64,000 bases of DNA. It comes from Actinomyces gaoshouyii (GTDB taxonomy: Bacteria > Actinomycetota > Actinomycetes > Actinomycetales > Actinomycetaceae). The stretch covers positions 1 through 64,000 of the forward strand of contig NZ_MVIV01000003.1 in assembly GCF_002072175.1 (NCBI RefSeq), in the 5' to 3' direction. Shown here piece after piece: positions 42,961 to 52,446 of the stretch. Below the pieces are notes generated by a model. The model worked only from the letters and a program-made list of their open reading frames with translations. It did no database searches and was not told the DNA's origin. How positions within the stretch are numbered: the first letter of the stretch is position 1; every line of letters starts with the position of its first letter. A program made the position numbers and the translations under genes.

Positions 42961-44346
42961 TCAGTCCTCGGCGAAGCGGCACACGGCGGCGGCCACGGCG
43001 GCGGACACGCGCGCGTCGAAGGCGTTGGGGATGATGTAGACGGGGCTGATCTCAGCGTCGCTGATCACCGAGGCGATGCCGGTGGCCGCGGCGCGCAGGA
43101 GCTCGGTGGAGATGTTGGTGATCCCGGTATCGAGCAGGCCCCGGAAGAGGCCGGGGAAGGCCAGGACGTTATTGATCTGGTTGGGGAAGTCCGAGCGGCC
43201 GGTCGCCACGACGCTGACATGGTCGGCGGCGCCGATCGGATCGACCTCGGGGGTCGGGTTCGCCATGGCGAAGACGATCGCGCCGTCGGCCATGACATCG
43301 AGGTCCTCGGGGGCCAGCAGGTTGCCGGACGACACGCCGATGAAGACATCGGCGCCGGCGAGCCCCTCCTTGAGCGTGCCGGTCACCCCTCGGGGGTTGG
43401 TGTTCTCAGCGAGCCACTTGCGGTGCTCGTTCATGCCCTCGGTGTCCCCGCTGTGCAGGGCGCCGGTGCGCCCGTAGCCCACGATGTCCGTGGCGCCATG
43501 AGCCATGAGGAGCTTGGCAATGGCGCTGCCCGCCGCGCCCACACCGGACAGGACGATGCGCACGTCCTCGATGCGCTTGCCGACCACCTTGAGCGCGTTG
43601 ATGAGGGCGGAGAGCGTGACGACGGCGGTTCCGTGCTGGTCGTCATGGAAGACGGGGATGTCCAGCTCCTCGCGCAGGCGGGCCTCGATGTCGAAGCACT
43701 TGGGGGCGGCGATGTCCTCGAGGTTGATACCGCCGTAGGCCGGGGCGATGGCCTTGCAGATCGCGATGATCTCCTCGGGGTCCTTCGTGTCCAGGGCGAC
43801 GGGCCAGGCATCGACACCGCCGAACTGCTTGAAGAGGATGGCCTTGCCCTCCATCACGGGCATCGCGGCGGCCGGGCCGATGTCCCCCAGGCCGAGCACC
43901 GCAGTGCCATCGGTGACCACGGCGACGGTGTTCTTCTTGATGGTCAGCTTGCGGGCCCGCTCGGGGTGGTCATGGATGGCCTTGCAGACGCGGGCCACGC
44001 CGGGGGTGTAGACGCGGGCGAGGTCGCGGCGGTTGCGCACCGGGTACTTCGACGCGATCTCGATCTTCCCGCCGACGTGCGCGAGGAAGGTGGAATCCCC
44101 GACGTTCTCGACGATAACGCCGTCGATGGCGCTCAGCGCCTCGACGAGCTCACCGCGATGCACCGAGTCGCGGGTGTCGGCGGTCAGGTCGACGACGAGG
44201 CTGTCGCCGTCGGAGTCCGAGACATCGACGCCGGTGACGACGGCGCCCGTCGCAGTGGCCGTGTCCACCAGCTTCGCGACGACCCGCTGGGACGCGGGAA
44301 CCTCCATGTGCAGGGCCACGGTGTAACTGGGGCTGGGCTGGACCAT
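42961..44346 (-). CDS. NAD(P)-dependent malic enzyme with N-terminal ACT-like domain
   Basis: 461 residues. Residues ~5-85 form an ACT-like regulatory domain. The malic domain follows ('[12 protein letters not shown]', '[19 protein letters not shown]', 'FHDDQHGTA'), then the NAD-binding domain ('[16 protein letters not shown]'). The enzyme decarboxylates malate to pyruvate. The ACT domain suggests amino-acid-like feedback control. AAGGAG lies 6 nt before the ATG, and a possible -10 TAGGCT is at 44417-44422. Monocistronic, ending in a long palindrome. Confidence 0.94.
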   Translation of the reverse strand: MVQPSPSYTVALHMEVPASQRVVAKLVDTATATGAVVTGVDVSDSDGDSLVVDLTADTRDSVHRGELVEALSAIDGVIVENVGDSTFLAHVGGKIEIASKYPVRNRRDLARVYTPGVARVCKAIHDHPERARKLTIKKNTVAVVTDGTAVLGLGDIGPAAAMPVMEGKAILFKQFGGVDAWPVALDTKDPEEIIAICKAIAPAYGGINLEDIAAPKCFDIEARLREELDIPVFHDDQHGTAVVTLSALINALKVVGKRIEDVRIVLSGVGAAGSAIAKLLMAHGATDIVGYGRTGALHSGDTEGMNEHRKWLAENTNPRGVTGTLKEGLAGADVFIGVSSGNLLAPEDLDVMADGAIVFAMANPTPEVDPIGAADHVSVVATGRSDFPNQINNVLAFPGLFRGLLDTGITNISTELLRAAATGIASVISDAEISPVYIIPNAFDARVSAAVAAAVCRFAED

Positions 44347-44416
44347 GATGGCTCCTTCGAAGCGGTGTCCGTCGGCGCCGCTCGCCGACCACCTGGAATG
44401 GGAATGATTCGGCCGA

Positions 44417-44422
44417 AGCCTA
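44417..44422 (-). promoter_or_regulatory. Candidate -10 for malic enzyme
   Basis: TAGGCT on the minus strand about 70 nt before the start codon; no good -35. Confidence 0.35.
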
Positions 44423-44521
44423 TCCCCCTCGCCCCACGGACCGGACTCGGGGCGACCATCAGGCAAGACGATTCGCGCTTGTCCGATTCCCCAGGCCCGT
44501 CGACCGCTCCTCCCCCATGAG

Positions 44522-44564
44522 CGGTGCCCCGGCGCGCCTCCGAAGGGCGGGCGCCGGGGCACCG
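44522..44564 (-). terminator. Terminator of the gatCAB operon
   Basis: A 14-bp perfect stem, CGGTGCCCCGGCGC pairing with GCGCCGGGGCACCG around a 15-nt loop, 21 bp past the gatB stop, with further pairing outside (CCCCAT and ATGGGG). Confidence 0.75.
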
Positions 44565-44585
44565 ATGGGGTCAGGGGCCCGGGCC

Positions 44586-46082
44586 TCAGCCCTGGATGCG
44601 CTCCATAATGAGCTCGCGCACGCGCTTGGCATCGGCCTGGCCCTTGGTGGCCCTCATGACGGCGCCCACGATCGCGCCGGCGGCCTGGACCTTGCCGCCG
44701 CGGATCTTGTCGGCGACGTCGGGCTGTGCGGCCAGCGCCTCATCGATGGCGGCCGTGAGCTCGGACTCGTCGGAGACGACCTCCAGGCCGCGTGCGGAGG
44801 CGACGGCCTCGGGATCGCCCTCGCCTGCGAGCACGCCGGCCAGGACCTGCCGGGCGAGCTTGTCGGTCAGGCGCCCGGAGTCCACGAGCCCCTGGAGCTC
44901 GGCCACCTGGGCCGGAGTGATCGCCAATTCCTCCAACGCGGTCTCCCGCTCCTTGGCAGCGCGGGCGAGCTCGCCCATCCACCACTTGCGGGCGGCCTGG
45001 CCGGTGGTGCCGGCCTGGGCAGTGGCCTCGATGAGCTCCAGGGCCCCGGCGTTGACGACGTCGCGCATCTCGGAGTCGCTGAGATCCCACTCGGCCCTGA
45101 GGCGACGGCGCTTAGCAGCGGGCAGCTCGGGCAGGGCGGCACGGATCTGCTCGACCCATTCCCGACTGGGGGCCACTGGCACGAGGTCGGGCTCGGGGAA
45201 GTAGCGGTAGTCGTCGGCGTCGGACTTCACGCGCCCGGCGCGCGTCGTGCCGTCGGCCTGGCCGTGGCGGGTCTCCTGGAGGACCCGCCCCCCACTGGCC
45301 AGGATGGCGGCCTGACGGGAGATCTCGTAGCGGATGACGGCGTCGATCCCGCGGAAGGTGTTGACGTTCTTCGTCTCGGTGCGGGTGCCCAATGGCGCGT
45401 CCGGGCCCTCGCGCAGGGAGACGTTGACGTCGGCGCGCACATTGCCGCGCTCCATGCGGGCCTCGCTCACCCCGAGGGCCCTGAAGATATCGCGCAGGGA
45501 GCGAACGTACGCGGCGGCCACCTCCGGAGCTCTGGCCCCGGCGCCGATGATCGGGCGGGAGACGATCTCTACCAGTGGCACGCCGGCGCGGTTGTAGTCC
45601 ACCAGGGAGTGGCTGGCGCCCTCGATGCGGCCGTCAGCCCCGCCGATGTGGGTGTTCTTGCCCGCGTCCTCCTCCATGTGGGCGCGCTCGATGGGCACGG
45701 TGAACAGCGCGCCGTCCCCGAGCTCGACCTCCAGGGCGCCATCGAAGGCGATGGGCTCATCGGATTGGGAGGTCTGGAAGTCCTTGGCCAGGTCGGGGTA
45801 GAAGTAGTTCTTCCTCGCGAAGCGGCAGGACTCGGCGATCTGGCAGCCCAGGGCCAGGCCGATGCGGATCGCGTACTCCACGCCCCGCTTGTTGACCACC
45901 GGCAGCGCGCCGGGAAGGCCCACGGAGGTGGGGGTGACGCGGGAGTTCGGCACCCCGCCGAAGGCGTTGGGGGCGGCGTCGAACATCTTCGTGGCGGTGC
46001 CGAGCTCGACGTGCACCTCCAGGCCGATGACCGGGTCGTAGCGGCGCACGGCCTCGTCGTAGTCCATCAGGGTGTCGCTCAT
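44586..46082 (-). CDS. gatB: Aspartyl/glutamyl-tRNA amidotransferase subunit B
   Basis: 498 residues. GatB holds the kinase/tRNA-binding part of the complex that converts Glu-tRNA-Gln (and Asp-tRNA-Asn) to the amide. '[17 protein letters not shown]' opens the cradle domain; '[10 protein letters not shown]', 'KNYFYPDL' and '[13 protein letters not shown]' are classic; the C-terminal helical and YqeY-like region is complete. The start overlaps the gatA stop by 4 nt (ATGA). Last gene of gatCAB, followed by a strong terminator. Confidence 0.97.
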   Translation of the reverse strand: MSDTLMDYDEAVRRYDPVIGLEVHVELGTATKMFDAAPNAFGGVPNSRVTPTSVGLPGALPVVNKRGVEYAIRIGLALGCQIAESCRFARKNYFYPDLAKDFQTSQSDEPIAFDGALEVELGDGALFTVPIERAHMEEDAGKNTHIGGADGRIEGASHSLVDYNRAGVPLVEIVSRPIIGAGARAPEVAAAYVRSLRDIFRALGVSEARMERGNVRADVNVSLREGPDAPLGTRTETKNVNTFRGIDAVIRYEISRQAAILASGGRVLQETRHGQADGTTRAGRVKSDADDYRYFPEPDLVPVAPSREWVEQIRAALPELPAAKRRRLRAEWDLSDSEMRDVVNAGALELIEATAQAGTTGQAARKWWMGELARAAKERETALEELAITPAQVAELQGLVDSGRLTDKLARQVLAGVLAGEGDPEAVASARGLEVVSDESELTAAIDEALAAQPDVADKIRGGKVQAAGAIVGAVMRATKGQADAKRVRELIMERIQG

Positions 46083-47626
46083 CGCTGCTCCTCCTCCAAC
46101 TCAGGGCACTGGGCCAGCAGGTGCCCGCCCCAGCTCTCCTCCAGGGCCGCCTCCAGAACCGCGCCGACGCGGTAAAGGCGGTTATCGGCGCGCTGCGGCG
46201 CCAGGATCTGGAAGCCGACGGGCAGGCCCCCGCTCAGCCCCGAGGGCAGGCTCATGCCCGGGATGCCCGCCAGGTTGGCCGGGATCGTCGTGACGTCCAG
46301 CGTGTACATCGCCAGGGGATCGTCCTTCTCCCCGAAGCGGTAGGCGGTGATCGGCGCCGTTGGGGAGACGAGCACGTCGGCGCGCTCCCAGGCGGCGGCG
46401 AAGTCGCGCTGCACGAGGGTGCGGACCTTCTGCGCGGACCCGTAATAGGCGTCGTAGTAGCCCGCGGAGAGCACGTGGGTGCCCAGGATGATGCGCCGCT
46501 TGGCCTCGTCGCCGAAGCCCGCGCCGCGGGTGGCGGCCATGACGGTCTCGGCGGTGACGGGGCCGCTGGCGGGCTCGACGCGCAGGCCGTAGCGCATGCC
46601 GTCGTAGCGGGCGAGATTGGAGGACACCTCGGCGGGCATGATGAGGTAGTAGGCGTCGAGCGCGTAGTCCAGGTGGGGCAGGCTGATCGTCTCCACGCTC
46701 GCACCGGCCGCCTCGAGCAGGGCCAGGGCGGCATGGAAGGAATCCATGACGCCGGGGTCGTAGCCCTCACCGCCATCGAGCTCGGAGATGACGCCCACGC
46801 GCAGGCCCGTCAGGTCCCGTCCCGCCCGGGCGGCGCGGACGATGGCGGCCATGCCTCGGGGGGCGTCGTCCAACGAGGTGGAGTCGAGCGGGTCGTGCGC
46901 GCCGACGACGTCGTGCAGAAGGGCGGTGTCCAGGACGGTGCGGGCCATGGGGCCGGGCGTGTCCAGGGAGGAGGCCATGGCGATGACGCCGAAGCGCGAG
47001 ACGGTGCCGTAGGTCGGCTTGACGCCGACGGTGCCGGTGACGGCGGCGGGCTGGCGGATCGAGCCACCGGTATCGGTGCCCAGGGCCAACGGCGCTTCAT
47101 AGGAGGCCACCGCAGCGGCCGAGCCGCCCGAGGAGCCCCCTGGAATGCGCCCGAGGTCCCACGGGTTGGCGGTGCGCTTGAAGGCGGAGTGCTCGGTGGA
47201 GCCGCCCATGGCGAACTCGTCGAGGTTGGTCTTGCCCAGGATCGGCAGGCGCGCCTCGCGCAGCGCCGTCACGGCCGTGGCGTCATAAGGGGGAACCCAT
47301 CCCTCAAGGATCCTGGAGGCGGCCGTGGTGACCTGCCCACGGGTGGCGAAGAGATCCTTGACGGCCACGGGAACGCCGGTGAGCTCGTGCGGGGCCCCGC
47401 CATCGGCTCGTCCGGCGGCGCGGGCGGCGTCGGCGGCGTCGGCATCGGCCAGGGCCTTGTCGGCATCGACGTCGAGGAAGGCCCCGATGGCGCCGTCGAC
47501 AGCGCTGATGCGCTCCAGGTGGGCGCTGGTGAGCTCACGGGAGCTCACCTCGCCTCCGGCCAGGGCCTCAGCCTGCTCGGCGGCCGTGGCCCGGATGAGG
47601 GCGGACAGGGAACGGGCCTCGCTCAT
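46079..47626 (-). CDS. gatA: Aspartyl/glutamyl-tRNA amidotransferase subunit A
   Basis: 515 residues, amidase-signature enzyme that releases ammonia from glutamine. The catalytic Lys lies in '[14 protein letters not shown]', the cis-Ser and nucleophile Ser in '[14 protein letters not shown]' and '[12 protein letters not shown]'. Full length. Its start overlaps the gatC stop by 4 nt and its stop overlaps the gatB start by 4 nt, so the three subunits are made in fixed proportion. Confidence 0.97.
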   Translation of the reverse strand: MSEARSLSALIRATAAEQAEALAGGEVSSRELTSAHLERISAVDGAIGAFLDVDADKALADADAADAARAAGRADGGAPHELTGVPVAVKDLFATRGQVTTAASRILEGWVPPYDATAVTALREARLPILGKTNLDEFAMGGSTEHSAFKRTANPWDLGRIPGGSSGGSAAAVASYEAPLALGTDTGGSIRQPAAVTGTVGVKPTYGTVSRFGVIAMASSLDTPGPMARTVLDTALLHDVVGAHDPLDSTSLDDAPRGMAAIVRAARAGRDLTGLRVGVISELDGGEGYDPGVMDSFHAALALLEAAGASVETISLPHLDYALDAYYLIMPAEVSSNLARYDGMRYGLRVEPASGPVTAETVMAATRGAGFGDEAKRRIILGTHVLSAGYYDAYYGSAQKVRTLVQRDFAAAWERADVLVSPTAPITAYRFGEKDDPLAMYTLDVTTIPANLAGIPGMSLPSGLSGGLPVGFQILAPQRADNRLYRVGAVLEAALEESWGGHLLAQCPELEEEQR

Positions 47627-47928
47627 GAGCCGGACTCCTCTCCGAGGATCTGGGGCACGAGGAACATGGAGTCCTCGGCCGCCGGAGCGCCGGCGAGGAG
47701 CTCGTCGACATCGAGGGTCGGGCCGGGGATGTCCTCGCGCAGGACATTGGCCAGCGGCACGGGGTGGGAGGTCGCAGGCAGATCGGGGGTGACAACGGAG
47801 GTGACCCTGGCGAAGGAGGAGGCGACGGCGTCCAGCTCACCAGCCAGGCGCGTCACCTCCTCATCGGTCAGGGCCACGCGCGCGAGCGACGCGACCCGCG
47901 CGACCTCGGCGGAGGAGATGGCAGACAT
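47623..47928 (-). CDS. gatC: Aspartyl/glutamyl-tRNA amidotransferase subunit C
   Basis: 101 residues, the small subunit that wraps around GatA and GatB. The helical N-terminus has '[20 protein letters not shown]' and the extended C-terminus has '[16 protein letters not shown]'. The ATG at 47928 is chosen because TAGACT ends 7 nt before it (leaderless type) and the family starts here; a longer in-frame extension to 48135 is not conserved-looking. Confidence 0.95.
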   Translation of the reverse strand: MSAISSAEVARVASLARVALTDEEVTRLAGELDAVASSFARVTSVVTPDLPATSHPVPLANVLREDIPGPTLDVDELLAGAPAAEDSMFLVPQILGEESGS

Positions 47929-47935
47929 GGGCAGG

Positions 47936-47941
47936 AGTCTA
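47936..47941 (-). promoter_or_regulatory. Leaderless-type -10 element of gatC
   Basis: TAGACT on the minus strand, 7 nt before the ATG. Confidence 0.5.
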
Positions 47942-48304
47942 ATCCTGCCGCCCCCGGGCGCGCGCCCACGGGGCTCCCGCGCCCGGCAGCGCTCAACAGC
48001 GCCCGTCATTGACCCGTCACCCGCGCACCGCGGCCCATCACCGCCCGCCGCCCAGGCGCTCCGGGAGTATCCGCCCACCGGGACCCAGGGGGATTCCTCA
48101 CGGACGCCCCGTGACCCGCAAAATCTCACGATCATTAAGGGATCTCACAGGAAACATGCAGGGAAGGGCGTTGACTCGGTAAGCGGACTGGCGTGTGATG
48201 GTCTCACGGACGGCCCTGCGCGCACGCGGGGCCGGACGGGGACAGCGCGTCCCTCCCCTCCCCGAGGAGGGGGCTCACAGGGCGGGCACGATCGAGGGCA
48301 TGTG
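47942..48304. other. Divergent intergenic region, no gene seen
   Basis: About 360 bp between gatC and the L,D-transpeptidase gene. It holds the promoter at 48171-48199 and three copies of TCTCAC near 48124, 48143 and 48202. No ORF with family resemblance. Confidence 0.6.
48171..48199 (+). promoter_or_regulatory. Promoter of the L,D-transpeptidase gene
   Basis: TTGACT at 48171-48176 and TGTGAT at 48194-48199 with 17-bp spacing; leader of about 100 nt. Confidence 0.6.
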
Positions 48305-49777
48305 ATGACCGCGGAGACTCTTCTGGACAACAGCACCGAGGCGGCGGCGCCCGGACGCCATCGCCGCTGGCCTCTGTGGGCCGGGCTGGGACTGCTGCTC
48401 GTGGCCGGCGCGGGCACGGGCGCTTACGCCTACGCGAGCCATTACGCGGACCGCGCCGTCCCTGGAACCGCGATCGGGGGGACCGACGTGTCGGGCATGA
48501 CGCGCGATGAGATCTCCTCGATGATCGCCTCGAAGTCGGAGTCGGCCACGGTCGCGGTGTCCGGGGACGTGACCGCCACCGCGACGCTGGCGGACCTCGG
48601 CATCACCGTGGATCCAGGCGCAACGGCCGACGCTGCCCTGGCGCGGGGCGCCAGCGCCGGGGATCGCCTGGCCTCACTGTTCTCCTCCGAGGACATCCCC
48701 GTGGTCATAACCACTGACGCCTCCGTCACCGACGCCTACGCCTCCTCGCTCATCCCCACCGACAAGGTCCGCGCGCGCAATGCCGAGGTCTCGCTCAACG
48801 CGAAGGGGACCTCCTTCACGGTGACACCGGCCGTGTCGGGGACGAGCATCGATCCCGCCCCGCTGGCCCGGGCCGGCGCCGAGGCCGCCTCGACCCTGAC
48901 CCCCACCAGCGCCTCCGTGTCGATGACCACCCAGCCGCCCGCGGTCTCGGACGCGGACGCCCAGGCCGTGGCCGATACGGCGAACAGCTGGATCAGCCAG
49001 GACGTGACGATCTCCAACGCCTCCGGCAAAACCTCCTACAGCCCCGACGCCTCCACCAAGGCCTCCTGGATCACCGTCTCCACGAGCAATGACGCCGCGC
49101 CGACGTTGTCGATCGACTCCGCTGAGGTCTCCTCCTGGGTGGCCGATCAGGCCAGTGAGGAGAACATCGACGAGGTCCAGGGCACGAGGAACGTCAACTC
49201 CAAGGGCGAGGTCGTGGCGACCCCCGTCGAGGCGATCAAGAGCCGGACGGTCAAGAACGCCGACGCCCTGTCCGCCTCGATCGCCGAGGCCCTGGGCAAG
49301 GGCACCGGCTACTCCGGGGCCTTCGAGATGGAGGTCGGCGAGGAGAAGTGGACGCAGCGGGCCATCGCCGACGGCGCCGAGAGCCTCATCTACCAGGCCG
49401 CCCCCGGTGAGAAATGGGTGGACGTCAACCTCTCCGCCAAGACGGTGACCTCCTACGAGGGGGCGACCGTCGTGCGCGGGCCCGTCTCGATCGTCGATGG
49501 CGCCGCGGAGACGCCGACGGTCACCGGCACGTACCGCGTCTACCTCAAGTACGCGACGCAGACGATGCGCGGCCAGAACGCCGATGGCTCCGACTACGTC
49601 ACTGAGGACGTGCCCTGGGTGAGCTACTTCCACAGCGGGTACGCCTTCCACGGGGCCCCGTGGCGCTCGTCCTTCGGCTACTCGGGCTCGCACGGCTGCC
49701 TCAACATGCCCGTTGACGAGGCCCAGTGGATGTACACCTGGGCGGACAACGGCACGACCGTGGTCAGCCACTACTGA
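48305..49777 (+). CDS. L,D-transpeptidase (YkuD) with peptidoglycan-binding-like domains
   Basis: 490 residues. A membrane anchor at ~25-47, two repeated domains of the kind found before YkuD in actinobacteria (~60-340), and a C-terminal YkuD domain with 'AFHGAPWRSSFGYSGSHGCL' containing catalytic His and Cys465. These enzymes make 3-3 crosslinks in peptidoglycan. The ATG at 48305 has GAGGG 7 nt upstream; a GTG one codon earlier is possible. It is followed by a bidirectional hairpin shared with ndk. Confidence 0.92.
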   Translation: MTAETLLDNSTEAAAPGRHRRWPLWAGLGLLLVAGAGTGAYAYASHYADRAVPGTAIGGTDVSGMTRDEISSMIASKSESATVAVSGDVTATATLADLGITVDPGATADAALARGASAGDRLASLFSSEDIPVVITTDASVTDAYASSLIPTDKVRARNAEVSLNAKGTSFTVTPAVSGTSIDPAPLARAGAEAASTLTPTSASVSMTTQPPAVSDADAQAVADTANSWISQDVTISNASGKTSYSPDASTKASWITVSTSNDAAPTLSIDSAEVSSWVADQASEENIDEVQGTRNVNSKGEVVATPVEAIKSRTVKNADALSASIAEALGKGTGYSGAFEMEVGEEKWTQRAIADGAESLIYQAAPGEKWVDVNLSAKTVTSYEGATVVRGPVSIVDGAAETPTVTGTYRVYLKYATQTMRGQNADGSDYVTEDVPWVSYFHSGYAFHGAPWRSSFGYSGSHGCLNMPVDEAQWMYTWADNGTTVVSHY

Positions 49778-49824
49778 CGCCACTGATCCGATCCGCCGGC
49801 CCCGGATCGTCCTTGACCGTCCTC

Positions 49825-49868
49825 GCGCGATGGCGGCCCGCCCCGGAAGGGGCGGGCCGCCATCGCGC
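49825..49868. terminator. Bidirectional terminator between ldt and ndk
   Basis: A 20-bp perfect stem with a GGAA loop (49845-49848), between convergent stop codons at 49777 and 49890. Confidence 0.85.
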
Positions 49869-49889
49869 CCGTGGGAGCCAGCGAGGGCC

Positions 49890-50321
49890 TCAGCCGAGCT
49901 CGGGGAACCAGATGGCGATCTCGCGGGCCGCGGAGGCCTCGCAGTCCGAGCCGTGGACGAGGTTCTCGATGGCGCTCGATCCCCAGTCGCGGGCAAGATC
50001 GCCCCGGATGGTGCCGGGCGCGGCCGTCGTCGGATCGGTAGCGCCCATGAGGGAGCGGCAGCCCTCAATGACGCGATGGCCCTCCACCACGGCGGCGACC
50101 ACCGACCCGGAGGTCATGTACTCCACGAGCCCGGGGTAGAAGGGGCGCTCCACATGCTCGGCGTAGTGGGCGGCGAGGACCTCCTCAGTCGGGACGACGA
50201 GCTTGAGGGAGGCCAGGGAATAGCCCTTGGCCTCGATGCGGCGCAGGATCTCGCCGGTGAGGCGGCGGCGCACGCCGTCGGGCTTGACGAGGATGAGGAT
50301 GCGGCTGGGTGAGGCGGTCAT
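49890..50321 (-). CDS. ndk: Nucleoside diphosphate kinase
   Basis: 143 residues. It transfers the gamma phosphate among nucleotides through a phospho-His. The N-terminus 'RILILVKPDGVRR', the binding segment 'MGATDPTTAAPGTIRGDLA', and catalytic His in 'ENLVHGSDC' are all present. The ATG at 50321 has GAAGGA 6 nt upstream. It lies downstream of folC on the same strand, as often in actinobacteria. Confidence 0.97.
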   Translation of the reverse strand: MTASPSRILILVKPDGVRRRLTGEILRRIEAKGYSLASLKLVVPTEEVLAAHYAEHVERPFYPGLVEYMTSGSVVAAVVEGHRVIEGCRSLMGATDPTTAAPGTIRGDLARDWGSSAIENLVHGSDCEASAAREIAIWFPELG

Positions 50322-50414
50322 GGGTGTCCTTCGACGTCGGTGACGGGCGGGACCGGTGATCGGATCTCGTCGCACCGGCCGCCGCGGTGGGACGACGATA
50401 TCGCGCCCGCGGGC

Positions 50415-52376
50415 TCAGGGGCGGCGGAACAGGGCCCGGGCCTCGGCGGCCAAGATCACCGAGCCCACGATGAGCACGCCCGAGGACGTCATCGGGGCAT
50501 CACCGCCCTCGGAGAGCGCGACGGCGCGGTCGACGCCGTCGGCGAGCGCCTGCGCCACCTGGACGCGGTCCTCCCCGAAGACCTCGCGGGCGACGGCCCC
50601 CAGGTCCTCGACGTCCATGGCCCGGGGCGAGTCGATGGGCACGCAGACGACAGCGTCGCAAGCGGGCTCGAGGACCGATAGGATCCCCTCAACGTCCTTG
50701 TCCGCCATGGCGCCCATGACGGCGACGAGATGCGTGAAGCCGAAGGCCTCCTCAACGGCGGGCATGAGGGCTGACACGCCGTGCGGGTTGTGCCCGGCAT
50801 CGACGATGACGGTCGGGGAGGACCGCAGGACCTCCAGGCGCCCCGGGGATGTCGTCGAGGCGAAGCCCTCCTCCACGAGGGCCGGTGGAAGGGCGCGCCC
50901 CCCGAAGAAGGCCTCGACGGCCGCGAGCGCCAGTAGCGCGTTGCGCGCCTGGTACTCGCCATGGAGGGGCACGAAGACGTCCTCGTAGACGGCGGCCGCC
51001 GTGGCCAGCGTGACGAGCTGGCCGCCCACGGCCAGTTCTCGCGAGCGCACGCTCAACTCGCCGGCCCCCGGCTCACCCGGGTCCTCCTGGGGATCGAGCT
51101 CCCTGCGCCACACGACCCGGTGCTCGGTTGCCGCGGCAGCGATGACCTCCTGCGCCCGGGGATCCTGGAGCGAGGTGATGAGGGTGGCCCCGTCCTTGAT
51201 GATGCCGGCCTTGTTCTCGGCGACCTCGCGGATCGTGCTGCCGAGCCAGGCGGCGTGGTCGAGGCCGATGGGGGTGATGATCTCGATATCGGAGTCCACA
51301 ATATTCGTGCAGTCCCATGTACCGCCCATACCGACCTCGATAACGGCGGCGTCCACGGGGTGATCGGCGAAGACCGCCAGCGCCATGACGGTGAGAACCT
51401 CGAAGAAGCTCATCCTCGGGCCGCCCCCGGCCGTGGAGCGCTCATCGACCATCGCGATGTAGGGGGCGACGTCCTCCCATGCGGCAATGAAGCCCTCCTC
51501 GCTGATCGGCTCGCCGTCCAGGCTGATGCGCTCGCGGATCGTGGCCAGGTGCGGACTGGTGAATCTGCCGGTGCGCAGGCCCGCGGCCGCCAGCAGCCGC
51601 TCGGTCATGCGGGCTGTCGAGGTCTTGCCGTTGGTGCCGGTGATGTGGATGACCCGGTAGGCGCGCTCGGGGTGGCCCAGGATGTCCATCACCGCCTCAA
51701 TGCGCTCCAGGGAGGGTTGGACGCGGTGCTCGGGGGCGCGGGAGAGGATCTCGGCCTCGACCTGCCGCATGCGCTCGCCCACCTCGACGCCGCGGGCGGC
51801 CGCCAGCAGGGCCCGGCGGTGGGCGTCCCCCTCGCCGGGATCGCCGTCCCTCGCCGCGTCAGCCTTCTGCCCTCCGTCGGGATCGCCATCGGCGTCCGGC
51901 AGGACCGGCTCCCAGGACTCCCAGTCATCGGAGCCGTCGGCGTCGACCTCGGCCAGGAGCGCGTCGAGCTCGTCCGGGTCGCCCGAGGCCAGCATGTTGT
52001 GCGCGACGAGCTCGCGCAAGGCCGCCAGGTCCTCGGCCTCGGCCGCCGATCGCGCCTCATCCCGCTCACCGGCGGCCCGGCGGGCCTCGGCGAGGTTGCG
52101 GCCCGGCGCGGAGGGATCCTGCCCCCCGCCCGCCGCGGAGGCGTCGGCGGCCTCGAGGTAGGGCAGGAGCCCGGGGTCGATCCCCTCCCCGCCGTCCCGG
52201 GCCCCGGTGCTTGCGCCCCCGGTGCCGAAGACGGCGTCGACGACCTCCTCGGCGGTGGCGCGGGCGGGAATACCGAAGGCCGCGCCCGGGTGGGAGCCCT
52301 TGGCGCCGTTCTCGGCCCGACCGGTCGGCTCGCCCTCAGCGCTCGCCGCGCCGCCGGATCCCTGGTGGTGGGTCAT
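50415..52376 (-). CDS. folC: Folylpolyglutamate/dihydrofolate synthase with ~200-residue N-terminal extension
   Basis: 653 residues; the Mur-ligase-like enzyme itself (~205-653) is of normal size. 'VIHITGTNGKTSTARM' is the P-loop, 'FTSPHLATIRERI' and 'VIEVGMGGTWDCTN' are the folate and metal motifs, and 'VIVDAGHNPHG' marks the C-terminal domain. The first ~200 residues are acidic, Ala/Gly/Asp-rich and look disordered. GAGGAGG stands 4 nt before the far upstream ATG, so the extension is probably translated. It adds glutamates to folate. Confidence 0.94.
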   Translation of the reverse strand: MTHHQGSGGAASAEGEPTGRAENGAKGSHPGAAFGIPARATAEEVVDAVFGTGGASTGARDGGEGIDPGLLPYLEAADASAAGGGQDPSAPGRNLAEARRAAGERDEARSAAEAEDLAALRELVAHNMLASGDPDELDALLAEVDADGSDDWESWEPVLPDADGDPDGGQKADAARDGDPGEGDAHRRALLAAARGVEVGERMRQVEAEILSRAPEHRVQPSLERIEAVMDILGHPERAYRVIHITGTNGKTSTARMTERLLAAAGLRTGRFTSPHLATIRERISLDGEPISEEGFIAAWEDVAPYIAMVDERSTAGGGPRMSFFEVLTVMALAVFADHPVDAAVIEVGMGGTWDCTNIVDSDIEIITPIGLDHAAWLGSTIREVAENKAGIIKDGATLITSLQDPRAQEVIAAAATEHRVVWRRELDPQEDPGEPGAGELSVRSRELAVGGQLVTLATAAAVYEDVFVPLHGEYQARNALLALAAVEAFFGGRALPPALVEEGFASTTSPGRLEVLRSSPTVIVDAGHNPHGVSALMPAVEEAFGFTHLVAVMGAMADKDVEGILSVLEPACDAVVCVPIDSPRAMDVEDLGAVAREVFGEDRVQVAQALADGVDRAVALSEGGDAPMTSSGVLIVGSVILAAEARALFRRP

Positions 52377-52446
52377 CAGTCCTCCTCATCGCCCGCGGGC
52401 CCGCACCGTGCCCGCGAGAGACAACTGTACTGGCCCGGATGCCCCC

